A stretch of DNA of 39,992 nt from CAIZGX01 sp044354975 (lineage in GTDB: Bacteria > Bacteroidota > Bacteroidia > Flavobacteriales_D > Sanyastnellaceae): contig JBIKZA010000017.1 in NCBI GenBank assembly GCA_044354975.1, forward strand, positions 1-39,992. The letters run 5' to 3'. The translations under genes were made by a program, and so were the position numbers. The notes under the pieces were generated by a model. It was not told where the DNA came from. It saw only the letters and a list, made by a program, of their open reading frames with translations, and searched no databases. This document shows, piece after piece, positions 30,750 to 39,759 of the stretch (its first letter is position 1; each line of letters starts with the position of its first letter).

Positions 30750-32690
30750 ATGACAGCTACTCAAAACAAACTTTCCGCCGCAGGACTTCTAGTTACCTTA
30801 GGAATAATTTATGGAGATATTGGAACATCGCCGCTTTACGTTCTTAAATCAGTTGTTGGTGATAGACCAATATCTGAATTGCTCATTTATGGTGCGATAT
30901 CATGTGTCTTTTGGACATTAACCATTCAAACAACAATAAAGTACATTTGGATTACTCTACTCGCTGATAACAAGGGTGAGGGTGGGGTTTTCTCTTTATT
31001 CAGTTTAGTTAAAAGAAAAGGGAAATGGCTGGTTTGGATTGCAATGGTAGGAGCAGTTACATTGTTGTGTGACGGAATTATTACTCCGCCAATTTCAGTT
31101 TCTTCAGCTGTAGAAGGCTTGAAGGTTTTGAATGATGGAATTCCTGTACTTCCTATTGTATTGATATTAATAACTGGTTTGTTCGCAATTCAGAGATACG
31201 GAACCAAATTAGTAGGCGTAGCTTTTGGGCCTATTATGCTAGTTTGGTTTTCGATGTTGGCTATTCTTGGATTATACAGCACGTTACAACATCCGGAAAT
31301 AATTTCTGCGCTTAATCCGAAATACGCAGTTGACTTACTCACGAAATATCCAAATGGTTTTTGGCTGTTAGGTGCTGTGTTCCTTTGCACTACGGGTGCA
31401 GAAGCGTTGTATAACGACTTGGGTCACTGTGGAAGAAATAACATTCGGGCGACATGGATATTTGTTAAAATTGCTTTGGTTTTGAATTACATGGGTCAAG
31501 GAGCATGGCTCATGCAACAGACTGAATTGTCAGGACGTAATCCGTTTTTTGGTGTAATGCCTGATTGGTTTTTAATACCTGGAATTGTTATTTCAACCAC
31601 TGCTGCAATTGTTGCAAGTCAAGCCGTTATTTCAGGTTCATTTACTTTGATTGGAGAGGCTATTAATTTGAATTTTTGGCCACGTGTTGCCATTAAATTT
31701 CCTACCGAAACGAAAGGTCAATTGTATATTCCAAGCGTGAATTGGCTATTGTGGGCTGGATGTATGGGAATAATGCTGTACTTCAAGGAGTCTGCGCATA
31801 TGGAGGCGGCTTATGGGGTATTCATCATTATGGCTATGATGATGACATCTGTATTGCTATGGTATTTTTTAGTATACAAAAAGCACATTCATTTTACTCT
31901 TGTTTCAGTGGTTATAGGACTTTTTTTAATCGCAGAAAGTGCGTTTTTGATAGCGAATTCCATAAAGATGAAAGAGGCTTGGGTTATGCTCATTGCTTTC
32001 TTTGGAATTTTTCTGGTTATGTACGTCACCGTTCGTTACAGAAAATTTAGTACAGCCAATATCGGATTCATTTTATTAGATCCATACATCGCAACACTCA
32101 GAAAACTTTCAGTAGACGTCAGTGTTCCTAAATATTCTACGCATTTGGTGTACATGACCAAGGCAAGTTTTACGGATCAGGTTGAAAAGTTGGTCATGGA
32201 TTCTATTTTAGATGGAACACCAAAGAGGGCAGATGTTTACTGGTTTGTGCACATAGATCGAACGAATGAGCCTTATACCATGGAGTATGAAGCGCAAGAA
32301 CTTGTAGACGATTTGGTAATAAAAGTGAATATTAAATTGGGATTCCGTGTTCAGGCGAAGGTTCACAATTACTTCTGTTTTATTCTTCAAGATTTAGCCA
32401 CCAAGAATCACTTCAATCGCATTCAAAAACCAGAGCCTTACGGTTCCTATAACGACAGTATCGACGTTCGGTTCGTAGTGCTTCAGAAATATTTAAGTGT
32501 GGAAAATGAATTGGGAGTGAACGAGAATTTCATTTTCGAGGCGCATCAATTCCTGAAGAGTATTTCTCTTACCGATATCGATGCTTGGGGATTGGAAGAA
32601 AACAGAACTTCAGTGGAAAAAGTTTCAATGGTTGTGAAAGGAGGTGAGCGTTGTCATTTGAACATGCGCGGACACAAGGCACAGTCGTAA
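30750..32690 (+). CDS. kup: KUP-family potassium transporter
   Basis: Proton-coupled K+ uptake protein, 646 residues. The hallmark GIIYGDIGTSPLYVLK is at the N-terminus, followed by about 12 hydrophobic segments (GAVTLLCDGIITPPISVSSA, GAVFLCTTGAEALYNDLGH are typical). A cytoplasmic C-terminal domain of about 200 residues ends the protein. It ends 3 nt before the convergent ABC-F stop. Confidence 0.97.
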   Translation: MTATQNKLSAAGLLVTLGIIYGDIGTSPLYVLKSVVGDRPISELLIYGAISCVFWTLTIQTTIKYIWITLLADNKGEGGVFSLFSLVKRKGKWLVWIAMVGAVTLLCDGIITPPISVSSAVEGLKVLNDGIPVLPIVLILITGLFAIQRYGTKLVGVAFGPIMLVWFSMLAILGLYSTLQHPEIISALNPKYAVDLLTKYPNGFWLLGAVFLCTTGAEALYNDLGHCGRNNIRATWIFVKIALVLNYMGQGAWLMQQTELSGRNPFFGVMPDWFLIPGIVISTTAAIVASQAVISGSFTLIGEAINLNFWPRVAIKFPTETKGQLYIPSVNWLLWAGCMGIMLYFKESAHMEAAYGVFIIMAMMMTSVLLWYFLVYKKHIHFTLVSVVIGLFLIAESAFLIANSIKMKEAWVMLIAFFGIFLVMYVTVRYRKFSTANIGFILLDPYIATLRKLSVDVSVPKYSTHLVYMTKASFTDQVEKLVMDSILDGTPKRADVYWFVHIDRTNEPYTMEYEAQELVDDLVIKVNIKLGFRVQAKVHNYFCFILQDLATKNHFNRIQKPEPYGSYNDSIDVRFVVLQKYLSVENELGVNENFIFEAHQFLKSISLTDIDAWGLEENRTSVEKVSMVVKGGERCHLNMRGHKAQS

Positions 32691-32693
32691 GAT

Positions 32694-34559
32694 TTACATC
32701 ATCTCGGAAAGCTCTAACCAGCGCATGGTTCCGTTATCTATTTGGTCAGACAATGCGCCAAGTTCAAGAGCGGTTTTTTCCATCTGAATGTGATCAGTGG
32801 CTTTTAAAAGCTCAGCTTCAAGCTGAGCTTTTTTCTCTTCCCACAATGGCAAATTCTTTTCGAGTGTTTCGAATTCGTGTTTCTCTTTGAATGAAATTTT
32901 TCCAGTAGGTTTTTTCTTTTCTTCTTTAACGGAAGGGGCCGGCTCTTCTTGCTTCTTTGCTTCGGCAAGGCTTTCTCGCTTGGCTGAAGCTTCGCTCAAC
33001 ACGGCGCGGAAATCGAGTGTGCTGCCTAACAAATCATGCACGTTTCCTTTTCCATCTAAAAGAAATAAATGGTCAACCAATTTGTCGAGGAAATATCTGT
33101 CGTGACTCACAATAACCAAGCAGCCTGGGAAATTCAACAAATAATCTTCCAGTGCAGAAAGTGTGAACACATCTAAGTCGTTCGTCGGCTCATCGAGAAT
33201 CAAGAAATTCGGATTCTTCATTAACACAAGAAGCAACTGTAAACGTTTGCGTTCTCCACCGCTCAGTTGATCAATGCGGTTGAAGTGCATGTGCTTCGGA
33301 AACAAGAATTTCTCGAGCATTTGTGAGGCGCTAATGGTTTTGCCTTTTGCAAGTGGAATGTAATCTGCAACATCGCGAATACATTCGATAAGTCGTTGTT
33401 CTGGAATTAAGTTCGAAGCCGATTGCTCGTAAAATCCGAACACCACTGTTTCTCCATTCACAATCTTTCCGCCATCGGGCTCCATGCGCTTTGTCATGAG
33501 GTTCAGGAAGGTTGATTTTCCACAACCGTTTCTTCCAATGATACCAATGCGTTCGTTCGATTTGAAGACATAGTCGAATCCGTCCATAACCGTTGAATCG
33601 CCCATAGACTTTGTGGCCTTAATGAATTCAACCACCTTCGAACCCATGCGGGTAATGTTAATCTCAAGATCTAGTTCACTGTCTTCTGGCTTGCGTTTCA
33701 ATTTGTCTTTCAACTCTTCGAATGAGTCCATCCGACTTTTGCTTTTCGTTCCGCGGGCACGTGGCATGCGAGAAGCCCATTCGGCTTCGCGACGAAAGAT
33801 GTTTAAATTTTTATCACGTGAAGCAGATTCGAGTTGCTCGCGTTCTGCTTTCTTTTCAAGATAATAAGAGAAGTTTCCTTTGTATTTGTAAAGCTCTCCG
33901 TTTTCCAGCTCGAGAATTTCATTCGTAATATTTTCCAAGAAATAACGGTCGTGCGTTACCATGAATAAGGTCATGCGCGCTTTCGTTAAATATTCTTCCA
34001 ACCACTCAATCATGTCTAGATCGAGGTGATTCGTAGGCTCATCGAGAATTAAAAAGTCTGCCTCTTCCAACAAAACTCTTGCTAGGGCAATACGTCTGCG
34101 TTGACCACCGCTCATGTTTCCCATGAGTTGATTCAGGTCAATGATGTTCAATGCGCCTAGAATTTGTTTTGCTTTCGCGTCGTAGTCCCACGCATCCGAG
34201 TGCTCCATCATATCGTGTGCCTCTTGCAATCCGTCTCCAGTCGCAATAGCTAAATCATAAGCGCGAATGGCTTTCGTCATGAGGTTGTCTGCCGCGAAGA
34301 GAAAGTCAATGGCAGTGCCGTTGGCATCGAATGCTTCGTCTTGAAGCAGAATGGCCCATTTGATTTCTTTGTTGAATGTAATTCTACCGGCATCTGGATA
34401 ATCTTTTCCGGCCAACATGTGCAGTAGCGTAGATTTTCCTGTTCCGTTCTTCGCAACTAACGCAACTTTTTGTCCCTCTTCAATACCGAAAGAAAGGTCT
34501 GTAAACAATTCACGAATACCGAAGGCCTTCGACACATTTTCAACTGATAATACATTCAT
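32694..34559 (-). CDS. ABC-F family ATPase (Uup-like)
   Basis: Soluble twin-ATPase protein acting on the ribosome or on DNA/translation quality; no membrane domain. NBD1: Walker A KNGTGKST (residues about 38-45), signature MSGGQRRRIALARVLL, Walker B LILDEPTNHLDLD. NBD2: Walker A RNGCGKST, signature LSGGERKRLQ, LILDEPTNDLD. The linker is charged and the C-terminal 90 residues (from about 535) form a coiled coil, as in Uup. Frame open to 34586, but ATG 34559 (MNVLSVENVSK) is the natural family start and is preceded by GAACTTCG at 4 nt. Product 621 aa. Confidence 0.94.
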   Translation of the reverse strand: MNVLSVENVSKAFGIRELFTDLSFGIEEGQKVALVAKNGTGKSTLLHMLAGKDYPDAGRITFNKEIKWAILLQDEAFDANGTAIDFLFAADNLMTKAIRAYDLAIATGDGLQEAHDMMEHSDAWDYDAKAKQILGALNIIDLNQLMGNMSGGQRRRIALARVLLEEADFLILDEPTNHLDLDMIEWLEEYLTKARMTLFMVTHDRYFLENITNEILELENGELYKYKGNFSYYLEKKAEREQLESASRDKNLNIFRREAEWASRMPRARGTKSKSRMDSFEELKDKLKRKPEDSELDLEINITRMGSKVVEFIKATKSMGDSTVMDGFDYVFKSNERIGIIGRNGCGKSTFLNLMTKRMEPDGGKIVNGETVVFGFYEQSASNLIPEQRLIECIRDVADYIPLAKGKTISASQMLEKFLFPKHMHFNRIDQLSGGERKRLQLLLVLMKNPNFLILDEPTNDLDVFTLSALEDYLLNFPGCLVIVSHDRYFLDKLVDHLFLLDGKGNVHDLLGSTLDFRAVLSEASAKRESLAEAKKQEEPAPSVKEEKKKPTGKISFKEKHEFETLEKNLPLWEEKKAQLEAELLKATDHIQMEKTALELGALSDQIDNGTMRWLELSEMM

Positions 34560-34563
34560 GGCG

Positions 34564-34571
34564 CGAAGTTC
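34564..34571 (-). promoter_or_regulatory. Weak -7-like box of the ABC-F gene
   Basis: GAACTTCG on the minus strand (6 of 8 to TAnnTTTG), 4 nt before ATG 34559. Included because its spacing equals that of other genes here; the box itself is poor. Confidence 0.25.
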
Positions 34572-34618
34572 GTTGAATTTGTTCAATTATACCACTACAC
34601 ATTCTCCTGCATTTGTGT

Positions 34619-34626
34619 TATTTTCG
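34619..34626 (+). promoter_or_regulatory. Putative -7 box of the ElaA-like gene
   Basis: TATTTTCG (7 of 8 to TAnnTTTG), 4 nt before GTG 34631. It supports the GTG start rather than the TTG at 34613. Confidence 0.45.
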
Positions 34627-34630
34627 AAGA

Positions 34631-35077
34631 GTGAAATTTTACACCGCTCCTTTTTCAGAAATTCCTTCAACGAAAATGTATCGCGTTCTTGCGTTACGGT
34701 CCGATGTTTTTGTTGTTGAACAGAACTGCGCTTATCAAGATTTGGACGGAAAAGACGAGCAATCCATATGGGTTTGGGCTGAAGATGAAAGCGGTAATGT
34801 GCATGCCACAGCGCGCTTACTTCCAGCAGGAATTTCATACAAAGAAATCAGTATTGGCCGTGTTTGTTCTTCTCTGTCTTCGAGAGGAACGGGTCTGGGC
34901 AAGGCGCTTATGAGAGAGTGTTTGGAGCAATGTGAACGGATCTGGGGAAAGGAAACCATCACCATTTCAGCACAACAATATCTGTTGAAGTTTTACAATG
35001 AATTGGGATTTGCAGAGGAGGGTGAAATGTATTTGGAAGACGATATTCCGCATTTGAAAATGAAACGCAAAGCATGA
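34631..35077 (+). CDS. ElaA-like GNAT acetyltransferase
   Basis: A 148-residue N-acetyltransferase-fold protein. The core RSDVFVVEQNCAYQDLDGKDEQS is diagnostic of the ElaA family; the acetyl-CoA loop region reads RVCSSLSSRGTGLGKALM (R-G-x-G-L-G-K), and YNELGF appears near the end. The substrate is unknown. I take GTG 34631, giving VKFYTAPFSEI, because a -7 box ends 4 nt before it. The stop overlaps the next gene start (ATGA, 35074-35077), so it is coupled to the O-antigen ligase-like gene. Confidence 0.92.
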   Translation: MKFYTAPFSEIPSTKMYRVLALRSDVFVVEQNCAYQDLDGKDEQSIWVWAEDESGNVHATARLLPAGISYKEISIGRVCSSLSSRGTGLGKALMRECLEQCERIWGKETITISAQQYLLKFYNELGFAEEGEMYLEDDIPHLKMKRKA

Positions 35078-36309
35078 GCATTTCAGTCACGAAATACAAC
35101 ATTCACGAGTGGTTCATGGCCGCTGGAGTGTTTTGTATGAGTGTTTATTCGAAAGGCGTAACGGTGTTTTTAGCACTTGCGTTTTTAGCCATGGTTGTTC
35201 AAATATTTTTTGGTGGAAGGAAATTCGAATGGCGAAGTTTTAACCTTTGGGCCTTTTTGCTTTTCGGTATTTTGTCGGGTTTTTTACTTTCGGGATTTTG
35301 GAATGAATGGAATCACAAAACTGCTTTAGCCGAGATTGAAACCAAGATTTCGTTCGTCGCATTTCCGCTGTTATTTTTATTTACTTCAACTTCTATTCTG
35401 AATGCCTTAAAGAAATTTCAGTGGGCATTGGTGAGTGGATGTGTTTTCTTCGCATTGGTTTGTCACGGGCACGCGGTTTTTAGATTTTTCGAAACTGGAC
35501 TTTGGCAAGAGTTTGTTTATGGCAGGCTCTCGTGGACGTTTCATCCGACATACTTGGGGTTTTTCTATTTGCTTTCAATGGTTTTTTTAGCGTCGGAATT
35601 TCTTGATTCCAAAAGCAAGCGTTATTCGAAATTCTTATGGGTAGGAATTGTTTTCTTTTCCTTAGAAACGGCATTCATGGCTTCTCGCGCGGGATTTCTT
35701 GCGTTGTTTTTGTTCTATGCTGTTTTTGTTTTTTATGTGATTCGAAATGGAAAAAATAGAAGGAGGGCTGTACTTGTTATTTCTTCTTCAATGATATCAT
35801 TCCTGCTATTGTTTTTTGGCTTTTCGCCAATAACAGCAAGAGCCAAGGAAGCTATGGAGAATTCGAAGGGCATAACAGAGGTGAAGAAGGAAGAGAAAGT
35901 GGCTAGCACGAGCGAACGCATAGTGAGTTGGCAAACGGCTTGGGAAATCGCACAAGACTATCCGCTGGGTGTTGGAACAGGAAATTGGAAATCGCATTTC
36001 AATGAACGTTACACTTTGAAAGGAGCGAACTTTTCAGCAGAGCATTCTCATCCTGCGCACAATGCGTATTTGCAGATTTTAGTGGAATGGGGTTGGATTG
36101 GATTGTTTGCGCTATTGGTCCTGCTTGTTGCTGGATTTAAGCGGGCCCTGGAATTAAACGACTTGTTTTTTTTAATGTTCGTTCTTGGGGTGTCGTTTCA
36201 TTTCATTTTTGAAAGCATGTTAGAACTTCAGCAAGGTATCGTTTTTATTGGGTTTTGGATGTTTTTCTTGATCCATCGAAAACGGAAGTCTGAGGTCTTG
36301 GAGACCTAA
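35074..36309 (+). CDS. O-antigen ligase-like membrane protein
   Basis: A 411-residue polytopic protein with about 10-11 membrane segments. The long periplasmic loop before the last helices has the family pattern GVGTGNW (about residue 303) and SHPAHNAYLQILVEWGWIGL (residues about 326-345), the H-x-x-x-H-N region of Wzy/WaaL-type proteins. The donor glycan or lipid is not known; no glycosyltransferases lie nearby. Coupled to the ElaA-like gene by an ATGA overlap. Confidence 0.88.
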   Translation: MSISVTKYNIHEWFMAAGVFCMSVYSKGVTVFLALAFLAMVVQIFFGGRKFEWRSFNLWAFLLFGILSGFLLSGFWNEWNHKTALAEIETKISFVAFPLLFLFTSTSILNALKKFQWALVSGCVFFALVCHGHAVFRFFETGLWQEFVYGRLSWTFHPTYLGFFYLLSMVFLASEFLDSKSKRYSKFLWVGIVFFSLETAFMASRAGFLALFLFYAVFVFYVIRNGKNRRRAVLVISSSMISFLLLFFGFSPITARAKEAMENSKGITEVKKEEKVASTSERIVSWQTAWEIAQDYPLGVGTGNWKSHFNERYTLKGANFSAEHSHPAHNAYLQILVEWGWIGLFALLVLLVAGFKRALELNDLFFLMFVLGVSFHFIFESMLELQQGIVFIGFWMFFLIHRKRKSEVLET

Positions 36310-36343
36310 AAAATGACTATTAGGACAAGTCCTTTATTTTTCT

Positions 36344-36351
36344 TAAATTCG
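36344..36351 (+). promoter_or_regulatory. Putative -7 box of the E2 gene
   Basis: TAAATTCG (7 of 8 to TAnnTTTG), 17 nt before ATG 36369; a small GGAC-AA-GTCC inverted repeat lies about 20 nt upstream. Confidence 0.35.
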
Positions 36352-36368
36352 TTGCGAAATTTATTAGA

Positions 36369-37676
36369 ATGGCAACAATAGAATTGAGGTTACCCAAAAT
36401 GGGTGAGAGTGTCGCAGAGGCGTCTATTTTAAGTTGGTTAAAGAAGGAAGGCGACCGTGTTACCGCGGACGAGCCTTTGGTTGAAATAGCGACAGATAAA
36501 GTGAATAGTGAAGTGCCATCTCCAGAAGACGGTATCTTGGTTTCTTGTCGAGTGAATGTGGGCGATACTGTTCAGGTTGGACATGTGATTGCCGTTATTG
36601 AGACGGTGGATGGGGCAAGTGCCCCAGCACCAGTTGCTCCTGCTGCCCCAGCCGCTTCAGAAACAGTTTCCGCACCTTCAGCCCCTGTGGCTGTGGATTC
36701 AGGAGCTGCGGTAGTTTCTTCATCATTTAGATTTTACAGTCCGTTGGTCAAGAACATTGCGAAGCAAGAAAACGTTTCCCAAGCGGAGTTGGATAGCATT
36801 TCAGGTACAGGCCAAAACGGTCGTGTAACCAAAGAAAATTTAATGGGATATATTTCCAGCAGAGGGAATAAAGTTGTTTCAGTACAAACGGGTTCATCGA
36901 CTTTTGCACCAATTGCGAATTCATTTGAAGCCCCTCGTGTTAAAGGTCCTAACATAACCGTTGGTCCAAACGACGAAATTATTGAAATGGACCGCATGCG
37001 CAGAATCATTGCCGATCACATGATCATGAGCACGCAGGTTTCTCCGCACGTTACTTCTTATGTTGAAGCAGATTTGACGAATGTTGTGCTGTGGAGAGAA
37101 AAGGTGAAGAAGCAATTCGAAGCGAACTCAAAAACGAAGTTGACATTTACTCCGATATTTATTGAAGCTGTTGCGAAAGCTATTCGTGATTTCCCGGGTG
37201 TGAATGCTAGTGTAGACGGAAATAACATTATCATGCGCGGAGACATTAACATTGGAATGGCGGCAGCATTGCCATCAGGAAATTTAATTGTGCCAGTTAT
37301 TAAAAACGCGGATCAGTTGAACTTGGTGGGTATTGCGAAAAAAGTAAATGATTTGGCAGAACGCGCAAGAGCAAATAAATTAACTCCTGATGAAATTCAG
37401 GGAGGAACTTATACTTTGACCAATGTTGGTTCATTTGGTAATGTAATGGGCACGCCTATTATTAATCAGCCACAAGTTGCTATCTTAGCGGTAGGAGCAA
37501 TTCGCAAAAAGCCTGCTGTTATAGAAACACCGCAGGGCGATGCCATTGCTATTAGACATATGATGTTCTTATCTCATTCTTACGATCACCGAATAGTTGA
37601 TGGTGCATTAGGCGGGCGCTTTGTTCGTCGCGTTGCTGACTATTTGGAAGAGTGGGATGTAAATCGTGAAATATAA
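36369..37676 (+). CDS. 2-oxo acid dehydrogenase E2 (dihydrolipoamide acyltransferase)
   Basis: Core acyltransferase of a 2-oxoacid dehydrogenase complex, 435 residues. One lipoyl domain (1-77, lipoylated lysine K44 in EIATDKVNSEVPS), an Ala/Pro linker, an E3-binding domain (about 122-163, FYSPLVKNIAKQENV, then GTGQNGRVTKENL) and a catalytic domain ending in SYDHRIVDGALGG (H407, D411). The single lipoyl domain with this motif suits the branched-chain or oxoglutarate type; E1 and E3 genes are not in the window. Confidence 0.93.
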   Translation: MATIELRLPKMGESVAEASILSWLKKEGDRVTADEPLVEIATDKVNSEVPSPEDGILVSCRVNVGDTVQVGHVIAVIETVDGASAPAPVAPAAPAASETVSAPSAPVAVDSGAAVVSSSFRFYSPLVKNIAKQENVSQAELDSISGTGQNGRVTKENLMGYISSRGNKVVSVQTGSSTFAPIANSFEAPRVKGPNITVGPNDEIIEMDRMRRIIADHMIMSTQVSPHVTSYVEADLTNVVLWREKVKKQFEANSKTKLTFTPIFIEAVAKAIRDFPGVNASVDGNNIIMRGDINIGMAAALPSGNLIVPVIKNADQLNLVGIAKKVNDLAERARANKLTPDEIQGGTYTLTNVGSFGNVMGTPIINQPQVAILAVGAIRKKPAVIETPQGDAIAIRHMMFLSHSYDHRIVDGALGGRFVRRVADYLEEWDVNREI

Positions 37677-37696
37677 TTTTTGAAAACAAAACACCT

Positions 37697-39751
37697 ATGA
37701 AAACTCGTTTCTTTTCACTTTTGATTGTCGCAGTTGTTGCTATTAGCAATTCGTTTGCGGCTTCGAATTTGGGTAACCCTGAATTTATTGCCGCCTTTGC
37801 GGAAGCAAATAAATTAATGGAAGAAAAATTTTGGGACCAAGCTGTGAAAGAATGGAGAAACGTGTTAGTCATGGATCCCGAAAACGTTAATGTGAACTTC
37901 AAATTGGGTTACTGCTTGCTTCAAACAGAAACCAATAAGACGGATGCATTAATTTATTTGGAAAAAGCGACTTCAAAAAAGCTTAATGCGAGTTACGACC
38001 CTTTTGATCCAAAAGAGAAAGGCGCGCCTGTTGAAGCATTGTACTACCTCGCCATTGCCCAACATTTGAACATGCGCTTCGATCGATCGACCGAAAGTTT
38101 AGAGGCAATGAAGGGTCTAGTGAGTAAGAACCACCGTTTGTCTAACCAGATAAACCGGGCCATTGAAACGAACAATGAAGCCAAAAAACAAGTAGCTAGT
38201 CCAAAGAATTATAAAATCACAAATGCAGGAGAAATCTTGAATAGTTCTTATGCTGATTTTGGTCCGGTTTTAACGTTTGACGAAACCAGTATTTTCTACA
38301 CGAGCCGTCGTCTTCGTCCGGATTCGACCAATGCGAACATTCGCGATTTTGAAACAGATAAGTTCCGCGATGATATTTACGTTGCTTTCAAAGGAAGAGA
38401 CGGAAATTGGGTTCAGCCCGAATTGTTGAATTTGAATTCAGATGACCACGATGCCACAATCTCTGTTTCTCCCGATGGAAATACATTGTTTATCTATCAA
38501 GATAGTCTGGGAGATGGTCAAGTTAAGTACTCCACAATCTTAGGAGAAACTTGGAACGCACCAGTAAAGTTCGGTTCTAACATTAATTCGAAATATTGGG
38601 AAACACACTGTACTATTTCTGCGAATGGAAATGAATTGTATTTTGTTTCTGATCGTCCAAATGGACAGGGTAAGAGAGATATATATCGTTGCGACAGAAA
38701 TGCGAATGGGTCATGGGGAGTTTCTCAAAATCTGGGAGCAATCATAAATACAACATATGACGAAGATGCACCATTCTTAAGTCCAGATGGAGCATATTTA
38801 TACTTCGCTTCGAAAGGGCACACAACAATGGGAGGTTTCGATTTGTTCGTCAGTAAAAAGGACAAGGACGGAAATTGGGGTGCACCTGAGAACATGGGCT
38901 ATCCGCTGAATACTGTTGATGACGATATATTCTTTCAGCCAATGGCAGACGGTAAGCGTGCTTTTTACAGCTCAAGAAGAGACGGTGGATTGGGTGATTT
39001 AGATATTTATGAAGTCGTGATGCCCGTTAAAAAGGGAGACCAATTGGCAAGTTTGAAAGGTGTTTTCAAACCAGCGAAGGGAACGGATTTGCCGAAGGAA
39101 GGTTTGAAAGTGGTTATATTAAATACCAAGAGTAACGAAAAGCAAGAATCTTTAGCTAAGAATGACAACGGTGAATTTTTAGCTGTTCTTCAACCTTGTT
39201 CTACTTATTCGATTGATTATTTGAATGGAACAGAGAAGCTAAAGAGCGAATCATTATCGGTGCCTTGTGATGGAGAAAAGCATGACTACACGCGAGAAAT
39301 TCAGTTAATTAAAAAGGAAGAAATTGTATTCAATCCGGAAAAGCCGATTCAAACAAAAATTGATGCGGATAAGACCTATGCCGAATACTCGCATTATTTC
39401 CTTTATGGTAAAAGTGATTTTTCAATCGAAGAAAAAGAGTTTGTAGAATTCATAGGTAACTGTCAGAAGGTGATTGATCAAAAAGCATTTGTTACAATCA
39501 AAATTGAAGGTAGCGCCTCTTATGTTCCTACGTTGAGCAGCAAGACAAACGAAATCCTTTCAAACGAGCGTTCGGTTAATGCTCAGGCGGCATTGACAAA
39601 GGCTCTTTTAAAGAATGGGTACCTTGAAAATGTTGACTTCAAATTCGCTGCACCTGTAAATGTTGTTCAAGGTAAAAAGTTTGAAAACGATGCCGTTGCG
39701 AATCGTGCGGAGTATGAAAAGTACCAATACATTAAAGTTAAGGTTCAATAA
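37697..39751 (+). CDS. PorE-like outer-membrane-associated protein (TPR, PD40 propeller, CRD, OmpA-like)
   Basis: A 684-residue exported protein: signal peptide to about residue 21 (AISNSFAAS). Residues 25-160 hold TPR-like helices (FIAAFAEANKLMEEKFWDQAVKEW). A propeller follows (about 175-450) with PD40-type blades such as ISVSPDGNTLFIY, CTISANGNELYFVSDRPNG, PFLSPDGAYLYFASKG and DLDIYE. Then a CRD-like segment (ASLKGVFKPAKG) and an OmpA-like end (from about 555). This order equals the architecture of PorE of the type IX secretion system, but several related Bacteroidota proteins share it, so PorE is likely rather than proven. Confidence 0.85.
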   Translation: MKTRFFSLLIVAVVAISNSFAASNLGNPEFIAAFAEANKLMEEKFWDQAVKEWRNVLVMDPENVNVNFKLGYCLLQTETNKTDALIYLEKATSKKLNASYDPFDPKEKGAPVEALYYLAIAQHLNMRFDRSTESLEAMKGLVSKNHRLSNQINRAIETNNEAKKQVASPKNYKITNAGEILNSSYADFGPVLTFDETSIFYTSRRLRPDSTNANIRDFETDKFRDDIYVAFKGRDGNWVQPELLNLNSDDHDATISVSPDGNTLFIYQDSLGDGQVKYSTILGETWNAPVKFGSNINSKYWETHCTISANGNELYFVSDRPNGQGKRDIYRCDRNANGSWGVSQNLGAIINTTYDEDAPFLSPDGAYLYFASKGHTTMGGFDLFVSKKDKDGNWGAPENMGYPLNTVDDDIFFQPMADGKRAFYSSRRDGGLGDLDIYEVVMPVKKGDQLASLKGVFKPAKGTDLPKEGLKVVILNTKSNEKQESLAKNDNGEFLAVLQPCSTYSIDYLNGTEKLKSESLSVPCDGEKHDYTREIQLIKKEEIVFNPEKPIQTKIDADKTYAEYSHYFLYGKSDFSIEEKEFVEFIGNCQKVIDQKAFVTIKIEGSASYVPTLSSKTNEILSNERSVNAQAALTKALLKNGYLENVDFKFAAPVNVVQGKKFENDAVANRAEYEKYQYIKVKVQ

Positions 39752-39759
39752 AATATTAC

